From an uncultured Steroidobacter sp. (lineage in GTDB: Bacteria; Pseudomonadota; Gammaproteobacteria; Steroidobacterales; Steroidobacteraceae): DNA of 64,000 bases. The stretch spans positions 61,363 through 125,362 of the forward strand of contig CALMII010000057.1 of the NCBI GenBank assembly GCA_937864115.1, given 5' to 3'. The notes below the pieces were generated by a model that worked only from the letters and a program-made list of their open reading frames with translations, ran no database searches and was not told where the DNA came from. Every line of letters starts with the position of its first letter. Position 1 is the stretch's first letter. Shown here in pieces: positions 54,843-63,294 of this stretch. Position numbers and translations under genes: made by a program.

Positions 54843-55907
54843 TTATAGCATTGGGGTGAATCTGCCTTGTTCCACGTGGAACGTTCGCCGCACATTGACC
54901 CCTTTCAGCCCCGCCTCGCTGACGGACGTGACGATCAATTGCGAAGGCACCGAATCGATCGCTTCGAGAAGTTTCCCCAAATTATCCACATCCAGCTCGG
55001 CGGCTGGATCGTCCAGCAGCAACGTGGTTGGCACCTGAGCGGTTACCGAACGGAGTTGCACCTGAGCCAGGATCAGGGCACAGGCGAGGAGCTTCTGTTG
55101 CCCACGGGAGATACGGTCGCGAGCCAGAGTACCGTCGACCCGGAAAGTCAGGTCGGAGCGATGCGGCCCGACGGTCGTCGTTCGGAGTTGTTGATCCCTG
55201 GGACGCTTGGCCGCGAACTCATCGCTCAGCGATTGATCGGCAGCCCATCCGCGGCGGTACTCAAAAGTCGCGGCTTCGCCCAGCAGCTTCCCGGCAATCT
55301 GTTCAAACACGGGACGCAACATCGCGACGTAGTGGCCGCGGTATCGATCCACGGCCTCACCGCACTCCGCCATCTCCCCTTCCCACGCACTGACGACGGC
55401 AAGGGTCTGACCGGCTCGGAAGGCTGCGTTGCGCTGGAGGAGCGCCCGCTGGTAGCGACGCCAGACCGCCAGAAAGTTGTGTTCCACGTGGAACACGCCC
55501 CAATCCATCAGCCGGCGGCGACGGGCTGAGCCTTCTTCGATCAGCCGGTGCACGCTGGGATCGATGAGCTGGATGGGCAGGATCTCGGCAATTTCGGAGA
55601 TGCTCGAAATGCCGTGCCCGGCAAGACGGGTCTGTGAGCGTCCCCCCACGAACTCTGTGCCGGCCGTCAGAATTCCCCGCGGCGCGTCGATTTCCGCGAC
55701 GATCCGGAAGAACGATTCCCCTCTTCGAACCAGCTTCTCGCGTGTATTCGCCCGCAGCGAACGGGCGTGACCCAGAAAGAAGATTGCCTCCAGAAGGCTC
55801 GTCTTCCCCGAGGCATTCCTGCCCAGAATGCCGGTGCCGCGGGGATCAAACTCCAGGCGTGCGCGCTCGATGCATCGAAAATTCTCGATATCGATCGACG
55901 ACAGCAC
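54843..55907 (-). CDS. recF: DNA repair and recombination ATPase RecF
   Basis: A 354-residue SMC-like ATPase that loads RecA with RecO and RecR at gaps. Walker A is GRNASGKTSLLEAIFFLGHARS, the signature is SRGQQKLLACALILAQ, and Walker B is LLLDDPAAELD. Two parS palindromes lie within the gene (54868-54883 and 55480-55495); each encodes FHVE (RRTFHVEQGRF and GVFHVEHNFL). Confidence 0.96.
   Translation of the reverse strand: MLSSIDIENFRCIERARLEFDPRGTGILGRNASGKTSLLEAIFFLGHARSLRANTREKLVRRGESFFRIVAEIDAPRGILTAGTEFVGGRSQTRLAGHGISSISEIAEILPIQLIDPSVHRLIEEGSARRRRLMDWGVFHVEHNFLAVWRRYQRALLQRNAAFRAGQTLAVVSAWEGEMAECGEAVDRYRGHYVAMLRPVFEQIAGKLLGEAATFEYRRGWAADQSLSDEFAAKRPRDQQLRTTTVGPHRSDLTFRVDGTLARDRISRGQQKLLACALILAQVQLRSVTAQVPTTLLLDDPAAELDVDNLGKLLEAIDSVPSQLIVTSVSEAGLKGVNVRRTFHVEQGRFTPML
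54868..54883. promoter_or_regulatory. parS-type ParB site 1, at the 3' end of recF
   Basis: TGTTCCACGTGGAACG: 15 of 16 bases of the parS palindrome TGTTCCACGTGGAACA known from Pseudomonas and relatives. parS sites cluster near oriC; dnaA is about 3.7 kb away. Confidence 0.8.
55480..55495. promoter_or_regulatory. parS-type ParB site 2, in the middle of recF
   Basis: TGTTCCACGTGGAACA, a perfect 16-base palindrome identical to the canonical parS. Confidence 0.88.
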
Positions 55908-55933
55908 GCATCAACCAGAACGAAAATCGAGCG

Positions 55934-57031
55934 TTACAGCCGCATGGGCATGACGACGTACTTCGACGAGGCCACCGACGGCGCCGTAACCAGGCAACTG
56001 TTGTTGGCATCCGTCAGCCCCAGCTGAACTTCGTTCCCGTCTACCGCGGCCAGTGCATCGAGCAGGTAATTCACATTGAATCCGATCTCGACTTCCTCAC
56101 CGTCGTAGGCCACTTCCAGCTCTTCTTCGGCCTCTTCCTGCTCCGGGTTATGGGATTGCAGTACTAACGCGTTGGCTTTCACTGCCAAGCGAATGCCGCG
56201 GTACTTCTCGTTGGAAAGAATGGCCGCCCGCTGCAAGGCTGAGCGCAGAACATCCCGATCGGCACGGACCTGACGGGGCGGATTGGCAGGAATGACGCGT
56301 CCGTACTCCGGGAATCGACCGTCGATCAGCTTCGAAGTGAAGCGAATATCGCCGATATGAGCGCGAACGTGGTTGGTTCCGATCGCAAGTTCGACAGATC
56401 CTTCTGTTCCAAGCAGACGCTGCAGTTCGAGCACACCCTTACGCGGCACGATAACCTGCTGTGCGCCACCGCTGCCGTCCTCCAGCTCGGTTTCGCAATA
56501 GGCGAGGCGATGGCCGTCAGTCGCGACAGTTCGCAGCACTTTCTCGGCAATTTCCACCAACATCCCGTTCAGGTAATAGCGAACGTCCTGCTGGGCCATC
56601 GAAAAATGCGTCTTGTCGAGCAGGCGTTTCAACGCCGCCTGAGAAACGGACAACGACTGCTGTGCACGGATGTCTTCGATCGTCGGGAAATCGCTGGCCG
56701 GGAGCGTCGTCAGGGTGAAACGGCTTTTGCCGGATTTGACCACCGCCTTCTCGCCTTCCACCGAGACAGTCACGTTCGCCTGTTCCGGGAGTGCTCTCAC
56801 GATATCGAGCAGCTTCCGGCCCGGAACCGTGATCTCTCCGCCCTGCTGGAGAGACACCTTGGCTTTGGCCACCAGCTCCACCTCGAGATCGGTCGCAGTG
56901 ATGGACAGCTCATCGCCGCGTCCCGCGATGAGCACATTGGCGAGGATGGGCATGGTCTGGCGCCGCTCCACCACCCCGATCACGGCCTGCAGTGGTGCGA
57001 GGATTGCTTCGCGTCCGGCACTGAACTTCAT
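55934..57031 (-). CDS. dnaN: DNA polymerase III beta subunit (sliding clamp)
   Basis: 365 residues, three clamp domains. It starts MKFSAGREAILAPLQAVIGV, has TMPILANVLIAGRGDELSITATDLEVEL in domain 1, and ends with the conserved VVMPMRL. It encircles DNA and tethers polymerase III. Located between recF and dnaA with a 223-base A/T-rich gap to dnaA. Confidence 0.97.
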   Translation of the reverse strand: MKFSAGREAILAPLQAVIGVVERRQTMPILANVLIAGRGDELSITATDLEVELVAKAKVSLQQGGEITVPGRKLLDIVRALPEQANVTVSVEGEKAVVKSGKSRFTLTTLPASDFPTIEDIRAQQSLSVSQAALKRLLDKTHFSMAQQDVRYYLNGMLVEIAEKVLRTVATDGHRLAYCETELEDGSGGAQQVIVPRKGVLELQRLLGTEGSVELAIGTNHVRAHIGDIRFTSKLIDGRFPEYGRVIPANPPRQVRADRDVLRSALQRAAILSNEKYRGIRLAVKANALVLQSHNPEQEEAEEELEVAYDGEEVEIGFNVNYLLDALAAVDGNEVQLGLTDANNSCLVTAPSVASSKYVVMPMRL

Positions 57032-57254
57032 CGCTTCACCTGTGTTGTCTTAAAGATTTAATGAATTGGATATTTAAGAATTTATGATGATTACTGAGCA
57101 GATCGAAATCTGTGGAAAACTCACTTTATCCTTTCAGAATCAATCTATTGTCCTGTCGGTAACTTACCTGACGACGAGCTGGTGAGGTTGTACCCAACGT
57201 GTGTGCGACCTGTGGATTAATTTGATCCTCACGCCACCCACAAAGTATCCACAG
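57032..57254. other. dnaA-dnaN intergenic region, candidate oriC
   Basis: The most A/T-rich stretch of the window (57046-57100). It holds DnaA-box-like 9-mers TGTGGAAAA (57111-57119), TGTGGATTA (57211-57219) and GTATCCACA (57245-57253). No perfect TTATCCACA is seen here. It also must hold the dnaN promoter. Origin function is possible but unproven; the rpmH-dnaA gap is the rival site. Confidence 0.5.
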
Positions 57255-58619
57255 CTAACCAGCCAGGGTTCTCAACAGGTTTTGATAGTCCTCGCTGATA
57301 CGGATCTGCGATTCGCGCAAGTCCTTGATTACCCGGCAAGCATGCATCACGGTTGTATGGTCCCGGCCGCCGAACGCATCACCGATCTCCGGCAGGCTGT
57401 GACTCGTGAGTTCCTTGGCCAGCGCCATGGCCAGCTGTCGCGGTCGCGCGATCGATCGGCTGCGACGCTTCGACAGCAGGTCAGCCATGCGGATCTTGTA
57501 GTACTCCGCCACCGTTTTCTGGATGTTCTCGATCGTGACCAGGCGGTCCTGCAACGCCAGCAGGTCCCGCAGCGATTCCTTGGTGAACTCCAGCGTGATG
57601 GCGCGGCCCGTGAACTGCGAGTTCGCCACCACCCGGCGCAGGGCGCCTTCTAGTTCGCGAACATTCGAGCGAATTCGTTTGGCAATGAAAAAGGCCACTT
57701 CCTCGGAGAGCTCGACGCCCATCACCGCCGCCTTGCTCATCAGGATTGCGACGCAGGTTTCCAGTTCGGGCGGTTCGATCGCCACGGTCAGGCCCCAGCC
57801 GAAACGGGACTTCAAACGTTCCTCCAGGCCCTCGACCTCCTTCGGATAGCGGTCGCAGGTCAGGATGATCTGCTGCTGCCCTTCGAACAGGGCATTGAAC
57901 GTGTGGAAGAACTCTTCCTGCGAACGGTCCTTGTTGGCGAAGAACTGGATGTCGTCGATCAACAGCGCATCGAGCGAGCGGTAAGCCGCCTTGAAGTCAT
58001 TGATGGTGTTGTGTTGCAGCGCCTTGACCATGTCGCTGACGAAGCGCTCCGAGTGCACGTACGCCACACGGGCCTGATCGCTGCGACCCTTGATGGCATT
58101 GCCGACCGCGTGCATCAGATGCGTTTTTCCCAGGCCGACGCCGCCGTAGATGAACAGCGGGTTGTAGGCCCGACCGGGGTTCTGGGCCACCTGGTGCGCC
58201 GCCGCGCGGGCCAGCTGGTTGCTCTTGCCCTCGACGTAGTTTTCGAACGTGAAATCCGGATTCAGCCGGCTGCCCAGGACGGCGGGTGGCTCGCGCACCG
58301 GCATCCTTGAATTGCCTGCTGGTGCAGGTGCCGGAACGTTGGCTGCCGCCCGGGACCCCACCTCGAGGACGACCGAGAGGCCCGGCGCCGGCGACAATGC
58401 CTCGACCAGCTCGGAAATACGTCGATGGACATTGTCGTTCACCCAGTCCACGACGAATCGGTTGGGCGCGAGCAGGCGCAACACCCGGCCATCCTCCACC
58501 GCCTGCAGCGGCCGGATCCAGGTATTGAACTGCTGCTCGGGCAACTCGGCTTCCAGTTGCTCCAGACAGTGATGCCACAACGAAGCCGCCACGGTTTCGC
58601 CCCCGCCGACGCTCGCCAT
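57255..58619 (-). CDS. dnaA: Chromosomal replication initiator DnaA
   Basis: 454 residues: domain I (LWHHCLEQLEAELPEQQFNTWI), linker II, AAA+ domain III (Walker A GGVGLGKTHLMHA, Walker B LLIDDIQFFANK, FKSRFGWGL-type box), and DNA-binding domain IV with the signature GGRDHTTVMHACRVI. It unwinds oriC and regulates its own gene. Divergent from rpmH, as in most gammaproteobacteria. Confidence 0.98.
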   Translation of the reverse strand: MASVGGGETVAASLWHHCLEQLEAELPEQQFNTWIRPLQAVEDGRVLRLLAPNRFVVDWVNDNVHRRISELVEALSPAPGLSVVLEVGSRAAANVPAPAPAGNSRMPVREPPAVLGSRLNPDFTFENYVEGKSNQLARAAAHQVAQNPGRAYNPLFIYGGVGLGKTHLMHAVGNAIKGRSDQARVAYVHSERFVSDMVKALQHNTINDFKAAYRSLDALLIDDIQFFANKDRSQEEFFHTFNALFEGQQQIILTCDRYPKEVEGLEERLKSRFGWGLTVAIEPPELETCVAILMSKAAVMGVELSEEVAFFIAKRIRSNVRELEGALRRVVANSQFTGRAITLEFTKESLRDLLALQDRLVTIENIQKTVAEYYKIRMADLLSKRRSRSIARPRQLAMALAKELTSHSLPEIGDAFGGRDHTTVMHACRVIKDLRESQIRISEDYQNLLRTLAG

Positions 58620-58721
58620 GCAAGCTCCGGCTCGATAACAACGGTCAATGAAATTGTTCTGCGCCGGTCGTTCCCAGCCGGGGCGCGAGAGGAGGGCGAG
58701 TCTAACCCCAAGCCCGCGGAG

Positions 58722-58730
58722 TTATCCACA
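58722..58730. promoter_or_regulatory. Perfect DnaA box in the dnaA-rpmH gap
   Basis: TTATCCACA, the consensus R1-type DnaA box, about 100 bases upstream of dnaA. A single perfect box suggests dnaA autoregulation; origin activity is less likely from one box. Confidence 0.7.
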
Positions 58731-58772
58731 GCACGGAAGCGTGATTTCCCGCGAAATTCAGCCGTCGCGCGC

Positions 58773-58801
58773 TTGACACCCCTGAAGGGCGTGCGTACCC
58801 T
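58773..58801 (+). promoter_or_regulatory. Promoter of rpmH-rnpA-yidD-yidC
   Basis: TTGACA (58773-58778), 17-base spacer, TACCCT (58796-58801). Perfect -35, weak -10, 67 bases before rpmH. Confidence 0.6.
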
Positions 58802-58868
58802 TGCCGCCCTTCTTTTTGACCCGCCATGTGTTTGTTTTAGCGCGACTTTCGCGCCACGAGATTGCAGC

Positions 58869-59003
58869 ATGAAGCGCACTTACAACCCCAGCAAGATTCA
58901 TCGTGCCCGTACCCACGGCTTTCGTGCGCGCATGGCCACCCGTGCAGGCCGCCTCGTGCTGTCTCGCCGTCGTGCCAAGGGTCGCAAGCGTCTGACGGTC
59001 TGA
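58869..59003 (+). CDS. rpmH: 50S ribosomal protein L34
   Basis: 44 residues, very basic: MKRTYNPSKIHRARTHGFRA, then RMATRAGRLVLSRRRAKGRKRLTV-type tail. The family usually has KRKRTHGF; the start here reads KIHRARTHGF, a minor variant. First gene of the rpmH-rnpA-yidD-yidC-mnmE run. Confidence 0.97.
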   Translation: MKRTYNPSKIHRARTHGFRARMATRAGRLVLSRRRAKGRKRLTV

Positions 59004-59043
59004 AGTCGCCGCCTCGGCGCCTTCCCTTTGTTCGATACCGTTC

Positions 59044-59409
59044 TTGCACACACCCGCCCGGCCTTTTACTCCGGCGCAACGTCTCCATAACAAATCGGAC
59101 TTCGATCGCGTCTACAAAGATGCGCGACGTTTTGCCGATGCCATGTTTGCGATCTTCATCCGCCCCAATGGCGGACCCGCGGCCCGCCTCGGCCTGTCGG
59201 TCGCTGCGAAAATCATCGGCGGAGCGGTGCGCCGCAACCGCATCAAGCGTCTGGTCAGGGAATCGTTTCGACTGCATCAACATGAGCTGCCCGCGGTCGA
59301 CATCGTCGTCAACGCACGCCACGGCGCCCGTGATGCCGACAATCCCGCCATCGTGCGCAGCCTCGAAAAACACTGGCGCGCGGTGAGCAAGTCATGCGCG
59401 TCATCCTGA
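59044..59409 (+). CDS. rnpA: Ribonuclease P protein component
   Basis: 121 residues. The RNA-binding RNR motif is GGAVRRNRIKRLVRESFR, preceded by RLGLSVAAKIIG. It binds RNase P RNA and helps process tRNA 5' ends. The start is a TTG at 59044 without a good Shine-Dalgarno; no upstream ATG or GTG exists in frame before the rpmH end, and the family N-terminal pattern (RLHNKSDFDRVY) requires a start near here. Its 3' end overlaps yidD. Confidence 0.93.
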   Translation: MHTPARPFTPAQRLHNKSDFDRVYKDARRFADAMFAIFIRPNGGPAARLGLSVAAKIIGGAVRRNRIKRLVRESFRLHQHELPAVDIVVNARHGARDADNPAIVRSLEKHWRAVSKSCASS

Positions 59410-59690
59410 AGTCCCTCATCCGCGGCTACCGTTACCTGATCAGCCCGCTGCTCGGTCCCAACTGTCGTTTCCATCCGAGCTGCTCGTGCTATGCCGAGGA
59501 AGCGATCGGCCTGCACGGTCCGATGAAGGGAAGTTATCTTGCGGCCCAGCGCCTGCTGCGCTGTCATCCCTGGCATCCGGGCGGCTACGACCCGGTGCCG
59601 CTCGCGACGGTTGATCTGGCAACACCGTCGTCACGAATCGAATCACGTTCCGACGAAACCGCAACCGCGGTTGCGGACCCCACGCGCTAG
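59394..59690 (+). CDS. yidD: Membrane protein insertion efficiency factor YidD
   Basis: 98 residues. It starts MRVILKSLIRGYRYLISPLLG, then NCRFHPSCSCYAEEAI and RLLRCHPWHPGGYDPVP, with the conserved Cys residues. Membrane-associated helper of YidC-dependent insertion. It overlaps rnpA by 16 bases and precedes yidC, the standard order. The C-terminal 25 residues are variable. Confidence 0.95.
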   Translation: MRVILKSLIRGYRYLISPLLGPNCRFHPSCSCYAEEAIGLHGPMKGSYLAAQRLLRCHPWHPGGYDPVPLATVDLATPSSRIESRSDETATAVADPTR

Positions 59691-59708
59691 GCTGGAATCA
59701 CTTCACTC

Positions 59709-61391
59709 ATGGAAAACCAACGACTCTTTGTCTGGGCGGCGCTGGGCCTGGTGCTGTGGCTGAACTACATCACCTGGCAGCGCGACTACGCCCCGACCCC
59801 GCCGCCCGCCGCGGCGACGACAGTCACGGCGCCGGCAGCCAATTCACCCGCCGAAGCATTGCCGGAGCTGCCGTCGGCGGACGGCGCGCCCGCGGTTCCC
59901 GCTGCGGCAACCACGCAGCCTTCGTCCGAGGGCGCAGCCGCAAGTGCTCCTGTCATTCGCGTCGTGACCGACGTGCTCGACATGGAGATCAGCACGCGCG
60001 GCGGCGAGCTGCAGCGCGCCGACCTGCTCAAGTATCCGAAAGTGAAGAACCAACCCGACGTGCCCGTGCGCCTGTTCGACACGAAGGGCAACGCCCTGTT
60101 CGTGGCACGCTCCGGCCTGCGTGCCGCCGACCAGCGCGCCGAACCGACGCATCAGGTCATCTTTCAGTCGGCGTCCACCGAATATCGTCTGCAACCCGGA
60201 CAGTCGCAGCTCGAAGTGCCGCTGACGTGGACCGATGGTCAGGGCCTCACCGTCACCAAGACCTATACGTTCACGCCCGGCAACTATCGCATCGGTCTCA
60301 AGTACGACGTCGACAACCAGTCGGGCAGCGACTGGAAGGCCGCGTCCTACGTGCAGATCGTGCGCCACTACGAGCACGTCGAACGCTCCTACTTCAACGT
60401 CGAGACCTACGCGTATCGCGGGCCGGCGATCTACGACGGCAAGGGCTATCGCAAACTCAACGTCGAAGACAAGGAAGAGAGCCACTACAAGAACACCATC
60501 ACCGGCGGCTGGATCGCAGCGCTGCAGCATCACTTCGTCGCGGCCGCGGTGCCGCCGGTCGCCTCCGCCTATGACTATCAGTTGAGCGTGGACGCCGAGA
60601 ACGACTTCATCCTGTCGTACCGCGGACCGCTGCAGACGGTTCCCGCCGGCGGCACGCACACCTTCGAAGAAGCACTGTTCGTCGGCCCGAAACTGCAGGA
60701 TCAGCTCGCTGCGACCGGCCCCGAACTGCAGCGCACCGCCGACTACGGCAAGCTCACCATCATTTCGCAGCCGCTGTTCTGGCTGCTCAGCAAGGTCCAC
60801 AACTTCGTCGGCAACTGGGGCCTCGCGATCATCATCGTCACGTTCCTCATCAAGCTGGTGTTCTACAAGCTCACCGCGGCGAGCGGCCGCTCGATGGCGA
60901 AGATGCGCAACGTCGCGCCGCGCATCAAGGCGATCCAGGAACGCTACAAGGACGATCGCGAACAGCTCGGTCGCCAGATGATGGAGATCTACAAGCGCGA
61001 AAAGATCAATCCGCTCGCCGGCTGTCTGCCGATCCTGATCCAGATTCCGTTCTTCCTCGCGTTCTACTGGGTGCTGCTGGAAAGCGTCGAAATGCGCCAG
61101 GCGCCGTTCTTCGGCTGGATCACGGACCTGTCGACGCGCGATCCCTTCTTCATCCTGCCGGTGCTGATGGGCGGCGCGATGTTCGCGCAGTTCAAGCTGC
61201 AGCCGATGCCGAGCGCCGATCCCATGCAGGCCAAGATCTTCGCCTTCATGCCCGTGATCATGGCGGGCACGATGGCCTGGTTCCCGGCGGGCCTGGTGCT
61301 CTACTGGCTGACCAACACGCTGTTGTCGATCGCGCAGCAGTGGCGCATCAACAAGCTGGTCGCGGCGGAAGAGGCGAAGAAGAAGGACTAG
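59709..61391 (+). CDS. yidC: Membrane protein insertase YidC
   Basis: 560 residues: N-terminal anchor (LFVWAALGLVLWLNYITW), Pro/Ala-rich linker, periplasmic P1 beta domain (about 85-330), then the conserved five-helix core starting WLLSKVHNFVGNWGLAIIIV. The core includes the coiled-coil loop PRIKAIQERYKDDREQLGRQMMEIYK and GCLPILIQIPFFLAFYWVLL. It inserts and folds inner membrane proteins with or without Sec. Large periplasmic domain is typical of Gram-negative YidC. Confidence 0.97.
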   Translation: MENQRLFVWAALGLVLWLNYITWQRDYAPTPPPAAATTVTAPAANSPAEALPELPSADGAPAVPAAATTQPSSEGAAASAPVIRVVTDVLDMEISTRGGELQRADLLKYPKVKNQPDVPVRLFDTKGNALFVARSGLRAADQRAEPTHQVIFQSASTEYRLQPGQSQLEVPLTWTDGQGLTVTKTYTFTPGNYRIGLKYDVDNQSGSDWKAASYVQIVRHYEHVERSYFNVETYAYRGPAIYDGKGYRKLNVEDKEESHYKNTITGGWIAALQHHFVAAAVPPVASAYDYQLSVDAENDFILSYRGPLQTVPAGGTHTFEEALFVGPKLQDQLAATGPELQRTADYGKLTIISQPLFWLLSKVHNFVGNWGLAIIIVTFLIKLVFYKLTAASGRSMAKMRNVAPRIKAIQERYKDDREQLGRQMMEIYKREKINPLAGCLPILIQIPFFLAFYWVLLESVEMRQAPFFGWITDLSTRDPFFILPVLMGGAMFAQFKLQPMPSADPMQAKIFAFMPVIMAGTMAWFPAGLVLYWLTNTLLSIAQQWRINKLVAAEEAKKKD

Positions 61392-61407
61392 CCTGGGTCC
61401 TCAGCTC

Positions 61408-61443
61408 CTTCCCCCGCTTGCGGGGGAAGGTTGGGATGGGGGG
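61408..61443. repeat. Family E G-run hairpin, copy 2
   Basis: CCTTCCCCCGC and GCGGGGGAAGG form a perfect 11-base stem with a two-base centre (61408-61431), followed by TTGGGATGGGGG. Lies between yidC and mnmE. Same plan as 32699-32849. Confidence 0.8.
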
Positions 61444-61461
61444 TTCCCCACGGTTATCGCA

Positions 61462-62820
61462 ATGAACCGGAGCGCCGACACCGACACCATCGCCGCCATC
61501 GCCACCGCGACCGGTCGCGGTGGCATCGGCGTCGTCCGCATCTCAGGAACGAAAGTTGCCGAAATCGCACAAGGCGTGCTGGGCGATGTTCCGCCGCCGC
61601 GTCACGCGGCCCTGCGCATTTTTCGTGACGCCAGCGGCGAAATGCTGGACGGCGGCATCGCGCTGTATTTCCCGGCGCCCGCGTCATTCACCGGCGAAGA
61701 CGTTCTCGAACTGCAGGGCCACGGCGGCGCGGTCGTGCTCGACATGCTGCTCGCACGCATCGTGCAGCTCGGCGCGCGGCTTGCCGAGCCGGGCGAATTC
61801 AGCCGTCGCGCCTTTCTCAACGACAAGATCGATCTCACCCAGGCCGAGGCCATTGCCGATCTCATCGACAGCGGTTCGGCCCAGGCCGCGCGCGCCGCAT
61901 TGCGCTCTCTGCAGGGTGAATTCTCCGCGGAAGTTCACGCACTGACTGAAGCGGTGACAGAAGCGCGCATGCATGTCGAAGCCACCATCGATTTCCCCGA
62001 AGAGGAAATCGACTTCCTCGCCGACACCGCGCTGCGCGAACGACTCGATCGCACCATCGAACTGTGCGCACAGATCATCGCCGCCGCACGACAGGGTGCA
62101 TTGCTGCGCGAAGGCATGACGGTCGTGATCGCCGGCCGACCGAACGCCGGCAAGTCGAGCCTGCTGAATCGTCTCGCCGGCTACGACGCTGCCATCGTCA
62201 CTGACATTCCCGGCACCACGCGCGACGTGCTGCGCGAACGCATCGACATCGATGGACTCCCGCTGCACATCGCCGACACCGCCGGCCTGCGCGACGAAGC
62301 CGACGTCGTCGAAGCCGAAGGCATCCGTCGCGCACACGCGGAGATGCGCCGCGCCGACCGCATTCTTTACGTGATCGACGCCACGCGCGGACTCGATGAC
62401 GAACAGGTCCGCAGCGAAACCGCAGCGCTACCACCCGACGTGCCCATCACCTGGATCTTCAACAAGATCGACGCCGCCGGCGGCACTGCCCGGCTGCAAC
62501 AGAGTCAGCCAGTACATATATATGTGTCCGCCACCACCGGCGCGGGCATCGATCTGCTGCGCGATCATCTGAAGGACTGCGTCGGCTATCAATCTGCCGA
62601 GACCGGGACGATCTCCGCCCGCCGCCGCCACCTCGACGCCCTCAACCGCGCCCAGCGCCACTTGCAGGAAGCCGACCGCCAGCTCACCGAACGCCGCGCC
62701 GGCGAACTGATGGCCGAAGAACTGCGCCTGGCGCAGCAGGCGCTCGGCGAAATCACCGGCGAATTCAGTTCGGATGATCTGCTGGGGCGGATCTTTGCGA
62801 CGTTCTGTATCGGAAAGTAA
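61462..62820 (+). CDS. mnmE: tRNA modification GTPase MnmE
   Basis: 452 residues: N-terminal tetrahydrofolate-binding domain (DTIAAIATATGRGGIGVVRISG), helical domain, and an inserted G domain (GRPNAGKSSLLN, DIPGTTRD, DTAGLRD, FNKID). It ends with the catalytic FCIGK. With MnmG it makes the 5-carboxymethylaminomethyl modification of U34 in certain tRNAs. Family E hairpin lies just upstream. Confidence 0.98.
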   Translation: MNRSADTDTIAAIATATGRGGIGVVRISGTKVAEIAQGVLGDVPPPRHAALRIFRDASGEMLDGGIALYFPAPASFTGEDVLELQGHGGAVVLDMLLARIVQLGARLAEPGEFSRRAFLNDKIDLTQAEAIADLIDSGSAQAARAALRSLQGEFSAEVHALTEAVTEARMHVEATIDFPEEEIDFLADTALRERLDRTIELCAQIIAAARQGALLREGMTVVIAGRPNAGKSSLLNRLAGYDAAIVTDIPGTTRDVLRERIDIDGLPLHIADTAGLRDEADVVEAEGIRRAHAEMRRADRILYVIDATRGLDDEQVRSETAALPPDVPITWIFNKIDAAGGTARLQQSQPVHIYVSATTGAGIDLLRDHLKDCVGYQSAETGTISARRRHLDALNRAQRHLQEADRQLTERRAGELMAEELRLAQQALGEITGEFSSDDLLGRIFATFCIGK

Positions 62821-62824
62821 CGTC

Positions 62825-63205
62825 ATGCTGGGCCAACGCCGGGCAGCGCCGCTGCCGATACAACAGGCGTTGCGCGAAATCTTCGGCGAACGCATCGATC
62901 ACGTACGCGTGATCGAACACTCGCTCTACGCGCGCATGCACATCGGCGCTCGCGCCACGACCCGTCGCAATCGCATCCTGTTGCGCGAGTCGGCGGCCGA
63001 CTTCTGGGCGGACCCGGAACTCGTGCTGCACGAGTACTTTCATGTGCTGCGCCAGTGGCAGCCGCGGCGCCTGACGATCTGGCGCTACCTCCTGGAGTGG
63101 TGGCGGCGCGGTTACTGGAACAATGTCTTCGAAGTCGAGGCACGCGCATTCGCTGCGAACCATCGCGACCGGCTGCATCGATTGATGCGTTACCCGAAGC
63201 CGTAA
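62825..63205 (+). CDS. Small HExxH metallopeptidase-like protein
   Basis: 126 residues with LHEYFHVLRQW (HExxH) at about residues 70-80 and a possible third ligand in EVEARAFAANH about 30 residues later. No signal peptide. The N-terminal part (LREIFGERIDHVRVIEHSLYARMHIGARATTRRN) resembles DUF4157-like small metallopeptidases, but I do not recognise a named family with certainty. ATG 62825 lies four bases after the mnmE stop, so co-transcription is likely. Function unknown. Confidence 0.65.
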   Translation: MLGQRRAAPLPIQQALREIFGERIDHVRVIEHSLYARMHIGARATTRRNRILLRESAADFWADPELVLHEYFHVLRQWQPRRLTIWRYLLEWWRRGYWNNVFEVEARAFAANHRDRLHRLMRYPKP

Positions 63206-63294
63206 GCGATCGACCGGCGTCGCCCGGCCGCGACGCTCCGAAACGACGCCCACCTTTTGGCCAGGGCTTGCGCCAGAATAGCGGTCCCCGCTCG

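Noticed and set aside
62505..62525. ACATATATATGT palindrome
   Set aside because: It lies within mnmE, encodes conserved strand residues before SATTGAG, and has no second copy.
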